DNA from: Lycocorax pyrrhopterus obiensis
Lineage: Eukaryota > Chordata > Aves > Passeriformes > Paradisaeidae
DNA length: 64,000 bases
NCBI GenBank assembly: GCA_014706295.1
Contig: JACSVZ010000007.1
Location: forward strand, 5,981,699 to 6,045,698
Direction of reading: 5' to 3'
In this document: positions 26,401 through 38,669 of the stretch, piece by piece
Position numbering within the stretch: position 1 is the first letter of the stretch
Layout of the letters: each line of letters starts with the position of its first letter
The notes under the pieces: generated by a model
The model's input: the letters and a program-made list of their open reading frames with translations, nothing else
Databases searched by the model: none
What the model was told of the DNA's origin: nothing
Program-made: the position numbers and the translations under genes

Positions 26401-29400
26401 CAATAAGATGGTTGGATTTTAGTTCACAAAAATGAAAGGCATGCAGCCACATGGGACTAATAATGCTCTGTGATTTATTGTAGAAGAGTTGTGCAGAACG
26501 AAGCAGGAGAAATGTGGACCTGAAAGTGGAAAAAGAAACTGTGAATGTTTAAGGCTTTAATGTGTAAGTTCTTGTGGAGCCATAGGAAGCAGTGATTAAG
26601 AGAAGTCTTTGAGAAGGACTGATACAATTGGGACTGGTCAGGAAGAGAGAGGCATTCAGAGCAGTTTAGAGATCCCTGCCCCTGGAAAGGGTACAAAAAA
26701 CTACATGTAAAACAGGTGGAAAATAAAAAAACCCTGATTACTTCAGAAGTCTGATCATATCTTACAAAGTGTTAAATTCAGGTTCACCTGATCATGCTTA
26801 TGGCAAGTACTGCCTTGTTCAAAAAGAGTCATAACTTTTGTATAATTCAGTTATTTCAGAACTAAACTAACATTATTCATGAACAATATCTGCCCTTTCA
26901 AATGTTCTTGCCTGTTGTATAGAGCGCTTCTGACTCAGAAAATGAATAATTGATAAGGTGTAAGCCTGTGAGCAATTGGGATCTTTTCAGATCTGTGAGT
27001 GAGAAAGAAATTTGCTTTCATTTCTAAAATGAGCAGAACATTTTGGAGAAATTGTAGCTAGGTGGTTCAGAGCATTAAACCTTGGCTCAGTAGAAATGGG
27101 TTTTGTTCCCAGAGTTTTCACAAATGTTTTTCTGACAGGAGGAAAGTCTACAGGAAGAGATAATGCTTAAAATTTCAGGTAATTCTAAAGTTTGCACATT
27201 GACTGTGTTTAATTCATTAATCAGCTGGGTGGTGGGGGAGAAAGACCGTGTAAGACAGCAGGAACCATTCATCAGCAGAGAGTACTGGATCTAAGTTCCC
27301 AGACTTTGAAAATATTTTGTAGATTTTCCTGACCATCAGAATAGATCTTACTGGAGACTGGATTTTCTCTCTTCCTGGCTGTAGGATTTCTTTCTAGATC
27401 ATATTCTATCTTCTCTTTTATTTCATTTGCATAGTTCCTGTGAAATGTTATGTCCTCTGTTTGGGTTTTGGCACAGCAAATAGCACTGTACGAAGTGTAT
27501 TGGTGTGCAGAAAACTTAGTTTTGACATTATGACTGTCAAGACTGAATGGAGTGGCTGAAGGTTACTTGTTTTCTGACTGGAGTAGAGATGGATGAGGGT
27601 GAATTAAAAGTTGGAAAGGATTTTTTCTGAAGGTTGATGATTTTTTTTTTCCAAGCATAGATTATAATGCAATGAATCAAAACAGGATGAGAGATAGCAG
27701 GTGTCCAGCTTTGTGTATGGAATTAGGGGAAAAGAATTGTTCAAAATTTTCACGTCCCTTCCTTAGACAAGTGTCCTCATTTATAAGCCGGTTACAGCCA
27801 GGTACATACCAAAGGAGATCCATTTGTTCTTCAAAGCTGTGCCTGCTCAGGGTCTGGTTTACAGTGTGCCTTTTAGGATGCTTTAACATGGATTTTGGCT
27901 TTGTGAAGAGTGTGGTTTGAGCCATAGATTACCCTTATCTGTTTGTTAGTTTACACAGAATTAATGTAGTTAATATGTTTCTCAGACAGCTGGGTCGTGC
28001 TCGCTGGATTAATCAATGTTTTAACCACAAATTCAGATTGATTGTGGATGGTCCCATGCTTGCATGTAGCTGCTTTGGTTTTCAGAAAGTGGAGCAATGA
28101 GTCATTCAGTGTAGGAGAGAAAGTTTGGTGTCTCCACCTTCACTTGTGGATTACCTGGTGTCACTTCAGAGTTACTACATCAGAGCAGGGACAGTGTCAT
28201 TGTCAGGCTTATTCTGGCAAGGCCTGTATGTCATCATGGTGCTGAGGTCAGTGCTGGAGCCTTGGCAGTCAGACAGACAACGCTGTCAGGGTGCTTGGAA
28301 AAAAACTTTCTGAAGTGTAAGTGGTTTATTTGGTGTGCTAACTTTTCTATACTTTCTGTGCATGATGGTGCAAACAATTTACAGGAGAGCTCTAGAGCTC
28401 TGCTATTTAAAAGCATTTTCATATTCTTTGAGGCAAGGTGCCATGAAAATACAGAGTGCTATTAATTGGCTCATCAGACTTGAGAGAATGTGGCAGTAAT
28501 TGCATATTTAATAGACCCTCGCTCTTTACAGTGGTGCAACAACCCAGCAATTCTGTTGTGAGCGAACATTTCCATCGGTTTATTTCAGTGTGCATCCGCA
28601 GGGTCAGGAGAAGGCAAGGAGGGACAGCCCTGTGAATTTTGGGTGCTTTTGTGTTGGAAACATGAATGCTGCAAACATTTGTTCTGATTAGCCACAGGAT
28701 GATGTGTTCCTAAAGCGGCTCCAGTGGACAGAGTCCAAGCAGTGGCTTGGTAAGAAGATGTGGCATTTGCCCTGCTTTGCTGCTCCAATTATTAACCACT
28801 TTGGAAGTCTGCCCTTCAATAACGGGGCTGTTCTAATCTCTTTAGGGATTAATAAAAAGAAAACAAGCTAATTTTATTTTAAGGGATAGCAAAGGATTTT
28901 AACAAAGCGGCCTAACACCTGGAACTAGGACTTCAGTGGGGACCAGTCTGGCCTGGTGCGTTTGTACAAATAAAGTGGTGAATGATGGTGGTCTTCAGTG
29001 CTCTTCTGGAAATCCCCCAGCAGGAGCCTGGTGTGAGAGTGGACTTGAGGCAGAGAAAATAAAAAAAATGAGGGAAAATAAATATCTGTACATAGTAGCC
29101 CTGATTGGAGAGAACTGAGCACGAATCTAATACTGTACAATCCTGATCACAGAGTTACTAGAAAAGAGTTTATTCGAGACCTAAAGGAATACAAATGAGG
29201 TGATCACAACAGAAATAGGCACTTTACTACAGGAATGAGAACTCAGGGATCTCTTAAATATGCAGTTACTGTGCCTTTTTTTTGGAACTGAACCTGCCAC
29301 GGAATATTCAAAATGCCTGTTTCATGGCATAACAATGTATTGTGTCATGATAACATGGCTAGCAGCTAAGCTCTAAAATTTAAGCCTAACTTCAGAACAT

Positions 29401-32400
29401 CAGCTTTAGAGATAAGCATATAAACAGGTCAGTGTACACACGATTTCAAAACAACCACATGAAATAACAAAGGATGCACCTCACAACGAGCATTTTTAGC
29501 AGTACACTGAAGCAACAGCCTTAAGGTGTGTCCCTACCAGTCAGTAGTATCTCACAGCTAAAACCAAAATACTTATGTTTATCCTGACTTCGCTGCAGTG
29601 ATTGTTTCTCACTAAATTCCTATTTTTAGAGTTAACATTGTGAGTACAGTGCAATATGGCAAATACCTGCTTTTAGAGTGCAAGCCTCGGTTCCTGATCT
29701 TTAACTTAGAACTATTCTGATAATAAAATAACTACATGAGAGCTGCACTCACCAATTTGATGTCCATGGGTTTTTCCAGAGCACTTTAGGGATGTTCTTT
29801 AAGACAAACACCTTTCTCCATGTCTGGTTTGTTACAGAGACAACATCAACCATTTACAGCTGGTTACAGGACGACCTGTGGCATTGTGGATACAGGGTTT
29901 AACTCTTCATTTTCTCTTCTGTTTGTGCTTTTCTAAACAAGCAAACAGAAATCTAAATGGTACTTTCTACAGAGGAATTGTTAGCTCTTCCCTAGTATGT
30001 TAATTATATCAAGTGCAGATGTCACTCTAGTAGCATCTCCTACAGTTTTTACTGCTGTAAGTATTATGTAATTCCTCTTTTCATGTTAATTCTACTCAGT
30101 GGCGCATGTAAAGTGTAGTCATGTTAACTGATGTAAAGATACTTGAAGCTCTTTAAGCAACAAGTATTGTGGGCACCAGGTAGGGAGATAATGTTCATCG
30201 CACTTCCCACGCTGTTCTGGGGGAAGGGGTAGCGCTAAATAGCTCACAAAAACAAGCAAACAAACCAACAGACACCCAAAAACCAAACAAACCCTCAACA
30301 AAATACCATTTCCCTGCTGTTTAACTGCTGGAAAGCAAGAGTGAACCCTTGCAGATGGATGATAACATTACCTATGCTCAGACCACTGAAATTTCTAAGA
30401 AGTAGCAAGGAAATTTTCAGGGTCAGTCTCAGTTTCTGGATTTGGCCCCCTTGCTGTGGATGGGGAGATGCACTTCTTGCAAGAGAGAAGCAAGAATATT
30501 AACAGGGTTCAATGATAAATTGCTCCAGTGGTTTAACAAGGTCCACCTGAGTATTTACTGCACCAAGGATGGGGTCAGAAAAAACTGTCAGGGAGAGGCT
30601 CCCACTGAGCCATGGGGTTCAGAAAAGACCCCCTTGCAAGTCCTCACTGGGAAACAGGACAGGAGAGTTCCTTGTCAGAGAAAAACAAAAGCTCTCCACT
30701 CCCCTAAAAGCCAATCCTGCCTGCAGGATGGGCAGTGCAGTCAGTCTCCTTCTCTGTGTGTCCACACTTACAGGGGTGCAGAAGCAAAGCTGAGGCAGAA
30801 TTAAAGTCCACAAGCAGAATCAGGGCTGTCAGACTGGAGCTGCTCTCTGTGCAGAGATAGTCCTTGGAGTCACACAGTGCTGACTGAGATGCTTTTCAAG
30901 GGGAAAGGAGTTGCAAGGAAAGGAGCTGGTAAAGGCAGCCGCTGATGGGAAAAACGGCGACACCTCCACTGCTTGGAGAAATCTCTGACATTCCTCTTAA
31001 AACCCTGCTCTCCTAAGTCCTGGCAGAGATTGAGATGATTTTATCCCAAATCCCAGACACAGGTGTTTTGGTCATTAAACTCTGAGACAGGTTAATGCAA
31101 AGCATAAACCACGAGGCTGTACTGTGCCAGAGGATGGGCCCGCATGGCGGCATCCTGTCACAGCACTGCTGAACGTGTTGCGGGTGAGAAGGGATGTAAA
31201 GTTGATTTCCCTAAAGGAATACTGCTTTCCAGATTACAGAAAATATAATTCATGGTAGGATCCTCAATTCCTTAATTTGCTAAAAAGCTATATTTATGGT
31301 CGGGTTTTTTGGTGAGTTTGATTTGGGGGGTTTTTCGGAAGAAATGGTAAAGGGTGGCTTAGACACGATACCTTTACTGAAGGGAAATAAAGGTGTTGTG
31401 ATTGCCTCTGAACAGCAGCTAAAGCACATTTAGAAAATTTTATTGTACATCCTGAATGGAAAAAAGCCCCTGCATTGATTTGTCAAAGTGCTATGAAGGG
31501 TCAGGAAAGCTCACCCTCTGAGCTAATTTGCTGGTCTTATTTGAAATCCCTTGCTATTATCCAAATAATTATTTCTCCTCTGTTCAAGCTCCCACATTTG
31601 GCTAATGTGTAAGCAAAGCATCAGGAAGAATAATTGTGACACCTGGAGTCTCACTGCCAGCATTTACTAGATGACAGGATTGTTCTGTGCCCCCATTCCC
31701 TGGGCTGTTTCTCAGAGCAGACCCAGCCTCCTCCTGAGGTTTCCTGCTGATATTTAAGCAGTTGAGACTCACTTATTCCTAGCATGCCCAGGAACCTGGC
31801 TCAATGCTTCCATCCCTGACTGTTTTGAAACTGTTTCCAGGAGCCTGAGCTAAAAAAGCTATAGTTACCTGAATATGAATCTGATGAGTGAACCTAGTGA
31901 TTTAAACCCCTTCAATCATTATCTCCAGTGAATGCTGGTTTTGTTTTGCCACTCAGTTGCGTACAGCGGCTTTATTGCACGCAGAACCTGTTGGACTGTT
32001 GTCTGGGGTTTTCTCCCCATTTGTTTTCTGGTGTCCAATCTTTTGAGAGTTTAAAATAGCAGTAGCTTTGCAGCACTTTAAGTTCAAAGGCTAGGTTAGG
32101 CTAAAGGATCGATGGAACTGGGAAATTTAAGACAGAAGGAGGTCAAATGGGTGTGTGTTGGATAAACCTATTAAGCAGAGAGCAGGAGTTGTACCTCTTA
32201 AGGTCAGCTTCAAAATCGTTAAAGTTTGATCCCCTACTTTAAAAAGTAGCCATTCTGAACTGCAGAAAATAGATTTTCCCTTGCGTTTGGCTAAGTAATT
32301 TAGGATCTCAAAATGTTTCTGTAGTCCTAGAGACGACAAAGCATTCAATGTAGAACGAAGCAAAATGTGCAGTAGAAAATCAACATGCAATCAAGAAGTG

Positions 32401-35400
32401 GATTCCTGAGGGAGACTGTTTTCTAAGGAATCTGCTCAGGCAGAGAAAATGAGAGCTCAGACCTTCAGAGCATACCTAGGGCTCATTAACACACACTGCT
32501 AAGCTTTATACTATGCAAAACATGAATTATTGCTTTAGTGGGAACACCCCAGATTATGTGACTGCACCTTCATGGAAATAAACCAGCGCATCTGATTTTC
32601 AATGTTGCCATTAGCAACAGCTCTGTTATCAATTTCAGCCTGCATTCACCTCCTGAAACCTCCACCTCAGTGAAAGGAAACCCTGTGGGACAGGTAATGC
32701 AGAAGGTTGTTAATGCAAAGTGAACCAGTGCTTCTGGGATATATACTCAGATTAACGATGAACACACTTCTTTTTGCACCCCATCCTAGTAATTTTTTAA
32801 AAAGTCAGCAATTATAATACCTATAATACCTTTAGAAAGCTTATTTGAAAACACACCATGTCAGCTAATATCTGTGCAATCACCATCCTGAAACGGTGAA
32901 GCTTTAACACATATTTCCATATTTTCTGGGAAATGTGGACAAGACCCACATTTGGGGAAAATTCTCAGCCTGATTATCTGACAGAGAGGTTTTTCTTTGT
33001 AAAAGTGAATACAAAATTGCTAAGTATCCAATTCAGGAAAGCTTTCCCTTACAGCACAGCAGTTAAACTGGGACTATCCGGCGTGCTGGGTTATTTGCTC
33101 TCCTGAAGCAGGGATGCTTTCAGGCAGTAACAATTGAGAAATGGATTTAAATGCCCAGCTTTCCTTCTGTTTTTATTCAATTTCACCCCAGCAGTATTTT
33201 TTTATCTATCTCAAGCCCAAAATTGTGTTTAGTAATTGATTGGTTATTATTAAAAGTCTGGAAATTCCCTCAGACTTTCATAATTGGTGAACTGAAAAAC
33301 TCAAATTTTGTGTTCCCTGAAATGACATTCCCTACTTTTCAAAGGAAATAAATAAGACTTTTTAATTAAAGAAATGGCTATTTGTACAGAGAAATATTGA
33401 ATTTGTAGGTACTATGATCAAATAACGAATTCCATTCAGGCATGCTTATATATCTTGTAATATGTGTGGCTTTCTCAGCTGCCACAAAATTGCTGTCATA
33501 AACACAGAGAAGTCAAAGTAAAATGGACAAACACAATCCTGGTATAATTCCACTGGCTGAAATGCATATTTGCTGTTGTTTGTGATAATTCCAAACCTGT
33601 ACTACTGGCTTTAAGTATAATCTGCCTGAATCTAAGTCACTCATAAACAGCATTTAGTTGTGATCAAATGATAAAAATAAGTCTTTGTCTTTAATTATGG
33701 GCTTTTTTCCCTCTCAAATGAAGCAATTTGTGACTAAAAGCTTAACCTTTTCAAAAGTGCTCCTTTTTAAGAACTGGAAAAAACCAGCCTTTGTACATAC
33801 TTTCCTAAAAACATCTCTTCATGTTGAACTGCATCTTAGCACTGCTTTTATCACAGAAATATTTTGTTGCCACAGAAAAGACAACTACTTCCTTTTTCTT
33901 TTAAGGCTTTTTACAAGTTTCAGTAATGTGCCCACATCAGTATCCCTTTTCATTCAAATACATCTGCAAAACTGAGGTAGGCAAGATTTCTACAGATTTT
34001 ATCAAAAGGAGAAAACATGCCATACTTTGAGTAATATACCATGGGAGTCCATAATTTGTTGAGTATTAATTAACCAGGTATTTTGCATCAGGTAATACTT
34101 TAAAGGCAAGATTGGGTTTTTATTCTTCTCTGTGATTTCTGTGTGTCTGCACACAGTGGAGGTGGAATAAGGACAATTTATAGTAATCATAGAAGACTGA
34201 TCAGTTTTTAAGAGCACCCAACTACCCCTCCAAAGCACTACATCATTCTAATTTTTACAGCATTTGGTTCCCCACAGATATGTGCAATACACTTTTTCAT
34301 GCTCACCTTATCTCTTTCTCCTTTAATGACAAATTATTTTTGGGGGGAAGGATGATCCTGCAGGGGAAGATGCTATCTTAGAACTCAGATATGTAGGTTT
34401 GTTTCCAGAAGACATTCAATTCATCATCTGGGAACTGAAGATAATGTTGCTTTTTCTACTTTTTAAGAGTCTTGTGAAAATGAATCCACTGTGGGTGGAA
34501 AGGCATTCAGATAGTGTGAGAAGTGTTGTGGAAGGAATTAAATGTTCTCTGTTCTAAAACAATGGAATGAATGCCAAGCAGCAGCAGTATGAAATGAGTG
34601 AAATTAAGCTCTGGCCCAAACCAGGTGTTTTTCATTCCCACAGTTCATTGACTCTGACTCTGATTTTGATGTCAGATAACACAGCAATTTGTTTAGCTGA
34701 ACGGAGTCATATCATTATCACAAAGTGCTAAGTGATCTGCACAGTAATAGTTTCTAATGTTATTTGGCACACCTAAAATAAAAATAGTAATAAAACTTCT
34801 AGAAATAACTTCCAGTATGAATAGATGCTAATCATGTTGGTTACCAAAAAGTGGCAGGACCACATGGAGTAACTTACACGACTCTCTAGATCCTACTAAT
34901 CTCTCTTTTATTCCAAAGGCATTCAGATCATACTTAAAACTTTTGCTGAAAGCTTTCATTTCTTTTTAACAGATGTTACCCTTCAAACATGTTGTTTTAA
35001 GTCCCCTTGGTTGAGAAAGACTTCGAATCAAATTCTATCTTTAATTCTGCCTTTTTGAGCCATGTCCCACTTTCTGTTCTTGAAGTGAGGAAGCGTTTTT
35101 AATCTTTTGTAGGTGCACAGTAAAAGGTTTTAACTTAGCAGTGGTTTTATACCACAGGGTTCTGTGTGCTGTCATTTAATTACTTTATTCTGCATGAGCA
35201 TTCATTTGTACATTGCAGGAACAAATGGGTGTAAAGCAAAGGATTAATTTTTACCAACTTCAGAGTATCAGTAAGGCTGTCAGTATCTGAATGACATTAT
35301 CAACCTTTCAAACTCATGCTATTCGGACTTTTTGGAGAACAGTACTTCCACAGGGAACAGCTATTGAGTCAAACACTCACCCCCAGTTCTAACACCAGTG

Positions 35401-38400
35401 TAGAAGGTGGATGTGGAGAAAAGGAGAGTTGTTTGCTATTTTTTGCATGATTTAATTTAGGCCACAATCCAAATGAAATTGAAGTTAATATAGAAACCAC
35501 TTTGGCTTCACTGCAGCAAGTTTTAAGCATGTAGAGAAGGAGCCATTCTACTTCAAATGGAAGCTGGAACCCTATAATTGTACTAAAAACAGAAATTGGA
35601 GAAGAAGCTTCAGGAGAAAGACTTTATACCAAGTTTTGTCAGTGATTATGTCTAACCACACTTTACCTAAGGGATTTTCATCAGCTCCAAGCAGGAGCAT
35701 TGGTGCCCTTCCCCTTAACTTCTGACAATGTAACGTTTTGACACTCCATCATTTTGCAAACAATCTCATTTTCTTTGCCAAAATGTAAGAGTTTCATTAC
35801 TTCTGAATCACTGCTTCCAAGACAAATACAAAACTGATGACAAGACAACTTGCAACATACCACAGTGAAACTTCCTCGTTCTCTTTTCCATATTTTGATG
35901 GAAATTTGAGATTTTGTTTGCTTAAAGTACTTTAATTAAAGCAAGACTTTGGGGATATGAAGAGTAAAACGAGTACAAATGTAGGGCAGCAAGCACTAAG
36001 AAAATGTTAACAAAATTGTATTAGATTTTTACTATATGAAAAAAATGTGGGTTTTTTTTTCTCTACTGTAAAGTCTGTGCAGTTGGGTCATTCAAGGCAG
36101 TGGGGTTATATCAGCTGGTTACTAATTATTAATTTGTGGGTTTCTCTTCAGGCGTTTCTTATCCTCTCAGCTTCTACCATATGCCAATAATTACAGCTAC
36201 AGAGATTGGCCAGCAAATCCAAGCGCAGTATCTTTTCCATAGATTGCTCTCTATCCATGGATTGATCGCAAGGCTGTGAATTCCTGGACAGCATTAGTTT
36301 CCCTGGGCTGTTTAAATTTAGCATGCTTATCCTCAAAAAGATGGAGGTCAGCTGGAGAGTCTGGAGGCAGAGGAAGGTCACTGCTTTCTGGAGGAGCTCC
36401 CCAGCCTGATGATCCTGCAGGAGGCTGGGGAGATGCAGGACAGTGGCAGCACCTGTGGCAGGTGGGGCTGGGATCCCCAAGCCTGGCAGCCAGACCTCAC
36501 TAGAAATGTTGGAAATGTGCATGATAGAGACACCTGTGTAACTAGAATATCAGTCTGGAATAGTAATGATTTAAGTCAAGTTGTATCTTAATCCTGTGTA
36601 CCTGTCAAAGAGCTCTCGGTGTGAAAAATGTGTATTTTCATTCCAGGCTCAACAGAACACCAGATTCTGCTTTTCCTTTTTTTTTTTTTTTAATTTTGAT
36701 TCAGGAGGTGTCCATGAATTCAGTGTTTACATCTGAATTTTCACCTCCCTTAAAATTTCTGGGATGTCTGAATGCTCCATACTCTGTTTCTTATTTCCTT
36801 CCCTCCGCACTGACTACTGAACTATTAGTCATTCCTCATCTACTCTTGGTGTGCATTTTTAATTCGAATAGCATGTGCTGAAATGCTTTCAGACATGACT
36901 GATTTTGATACTAGTGACATAATAACTGACTGCTGTTAGATAAGCCTTGTATTACTTTAATAAACATAACCATCCATGCTCATGACAGACTTTTGCTGGG
37001 ATGTAAAATGCACAGTTAATAATTTTGACTGCATATCTCTTCTCAAAGCAAGTAAATGAAGATATGCCTGGCTGGAAAGCTTTAGGATATTGAAACAAGG
37101 AAAACTAAAAATGAAGGCAAATTCCATTGTCAGAGACAGATGTCTTTTAACTGCAAAACCTTTTACTTCATTCATTTAATCAGTTTCTTTTTAAACCACT
37201 TTGAGTGCAAAGCTGTCTCTTCTACTTTTGAAAGCATGGAGGTGAGAAGAAGATGAACCTGGATGTGATGAATCTCTCCTGCACGGAGCAGGCAGGCGGG
37301 GAGGGAGTGTCGGGCTGGTGCTGCTCACCCAGGGTGTGCCTGCCCCCGAGGATCTGCCTGCTGGCAGAGCCCTGCTGCCTGCTGTTTGATTGCTCCCTGT
37401 CATCACAAAATTCTCTTTTTTCTAACTGTATCGGTAGTGTGGGAGCTTGGCAAAATATCTTTATACTTGCTTGCCTTTGTAGAGTTGGATTTTCAGCTGT
37501 CTTAGCTCAGGACACTTCATGTAGTATAGGATTTTTCCAGGCATCTGGATTTATAAAAGTGATTGCCAAAAAGTGGCTTTTCCAGCCACTCAAGTTACAG
37601 GAGAGGTCATGTCTCATGTATTCCTGAGACTGAAAGCCTCGTGTGTCACAGAGAGGGCCCATCAGCTCTGTAATGCCCTTGCTTCGGTAAAAAGAGAGTC
37701 CCAGAAAATACTGAGACTGGTAGAAACAACCAGTGAAATCTGTTGTCTTTGAACTGGGGTTGAACTGGTGTATGGACAAGGGCTAGTCTGGGGTGTCAGA
37801 ACTATTGTTATGAAGCAAGGAATGGCACTGTTATCACTAAACTGAAGGGTCAGCTCTGCTGGAAGTGCCAATTACTGGTTATATATGAACTGGGTTTCTT
37901 GGTCTAATTGGGAAATATTTTTAAAAGACAGTAGAGACCGTGGGAGTGAATTGTGAACTATGTGCCCCTCCAGGTGAATTACTGGTGTGGATTCCTAAGG
38001 GAAATGGGGAAAATGCTTCTGAAGAAGTGTGATGGATGTCTTTTGGGCATCAGAGCCTTGTTAATGGTCTCCTGCCTTTGTCCTGAGTTTATTGTAGCAA
38101 TATAAAGTTTGAAAGTGCTGATGCAAGGATTACAGCTGACTTTAGGAAATAATCTCTGTGCAGTGCTTTGCGGCACCGTGGGCTTCCACAGATGGCTGCT
38201 ACATTTCACCCTGGAATTTTCACATGCATAAATGGGGAGCAAAGAGAACGTGCTGCCAATGCAGCGCATCCACCATGGAGCCTCTGCATCCTTCCACACA
38301 CCCTTACACATGTACAGATAATAAATAACATATCATACATGCTCTCAGGGTTGTTGGTTGCCTGATACAGTTTTTATCTGTAGATCTGGGATGTATTAAG

Positions 38401-38604
38401 AGCAATTTTTCTGTCCTTGCTTTGTATCAACCTGGTGAATTCCTGGTGGAAGCTTTCCCTCAGCTCGTGATGCAAAACTACCAAAGTGCAAACTGCTGCT
38501 GGTGCTTAAAGCTCATAGTCACAGTTTGCTCTAGTGCCTTGTACTTTTTTCTGCTGTAAAACATATTGCTCTCATTGTAAAAATGCCCTTTGTCTCTTTC
38601 ACAG
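17405..38604 (+). other. SPON1: SPON1 intron, 3' part, no gene seen
   Basis: About 21 kb of AT-rich single-copy intron leading to the exon at 38605. A/C-rich low-complexity sequence lies at 30240-30302, poly(T) runs occur at several places, and a 19-bp palindrome lies at 21472-21490. A somewhat GC-richer stretch at about 30430-31200 contains no recognisable gene or repeat family. Small open frames on both strands match nothing known to me. The preceding spondin-domain exon was looked for and not found. Confidence 0.7.
30240..30302. repeat. A/C-rich low-complexity tract
   Basis: A stretch made almost entirely of CAAA, CAAAC and ACCAA units without a strict period. Similar tracts recur in this window at 39668-39690 and 59884-59975. 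Confidence 0.7.
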
Positions 38605-38669
38605 AGCGATGAGGTTTTAACAGTGATCAAGGCCAAAGCACAGTGGCCAGCCTGGCAACCTCTGAATGT
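38605..38669 (+). CDS. SPON1: SPON1 (F-spondin) exon, middle of the spondin domain
   Basis: F-spondin is a secreted matrix glycoprotein that promotes commissural axon outgrowth and binds ECM, APP and ApoE receptors. This 65-bp exon encodes SDEVLTVIKAKAQWPAWQPLN plus two bases of the next codon (V). I recognise it as the middle of the Spondin_N domain, roughly residues 280-300 of the ~807-residue vertebrate protein. The acceptor is a pyrimidine-rich tract ending in CACAG, and the donor is GTAAGTAAG, a near-ideal site. It enters at phase 0 and leaves after two bases, which exactly fits the single leading G of the exon at 58573. It is isolated: at least 38.6 kb of intron lie upstream and 19.9 kb downstream. 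The preceding exon, which should end in a Glu/Arg/Gln-rich segment, was not found in this window. Confidence 0.95.

Noticed and set aside
1..38604. Search for earlier SPON1 exons (reeler domain, start of spondin domain)
   Set aside because: No segment encoding the expected Glu/Arg/Gln-rich stretch ahead of SDEVLTVIK, nor any reeler-like Cys pattern, was seen. A very short exon could have been missed by eye.
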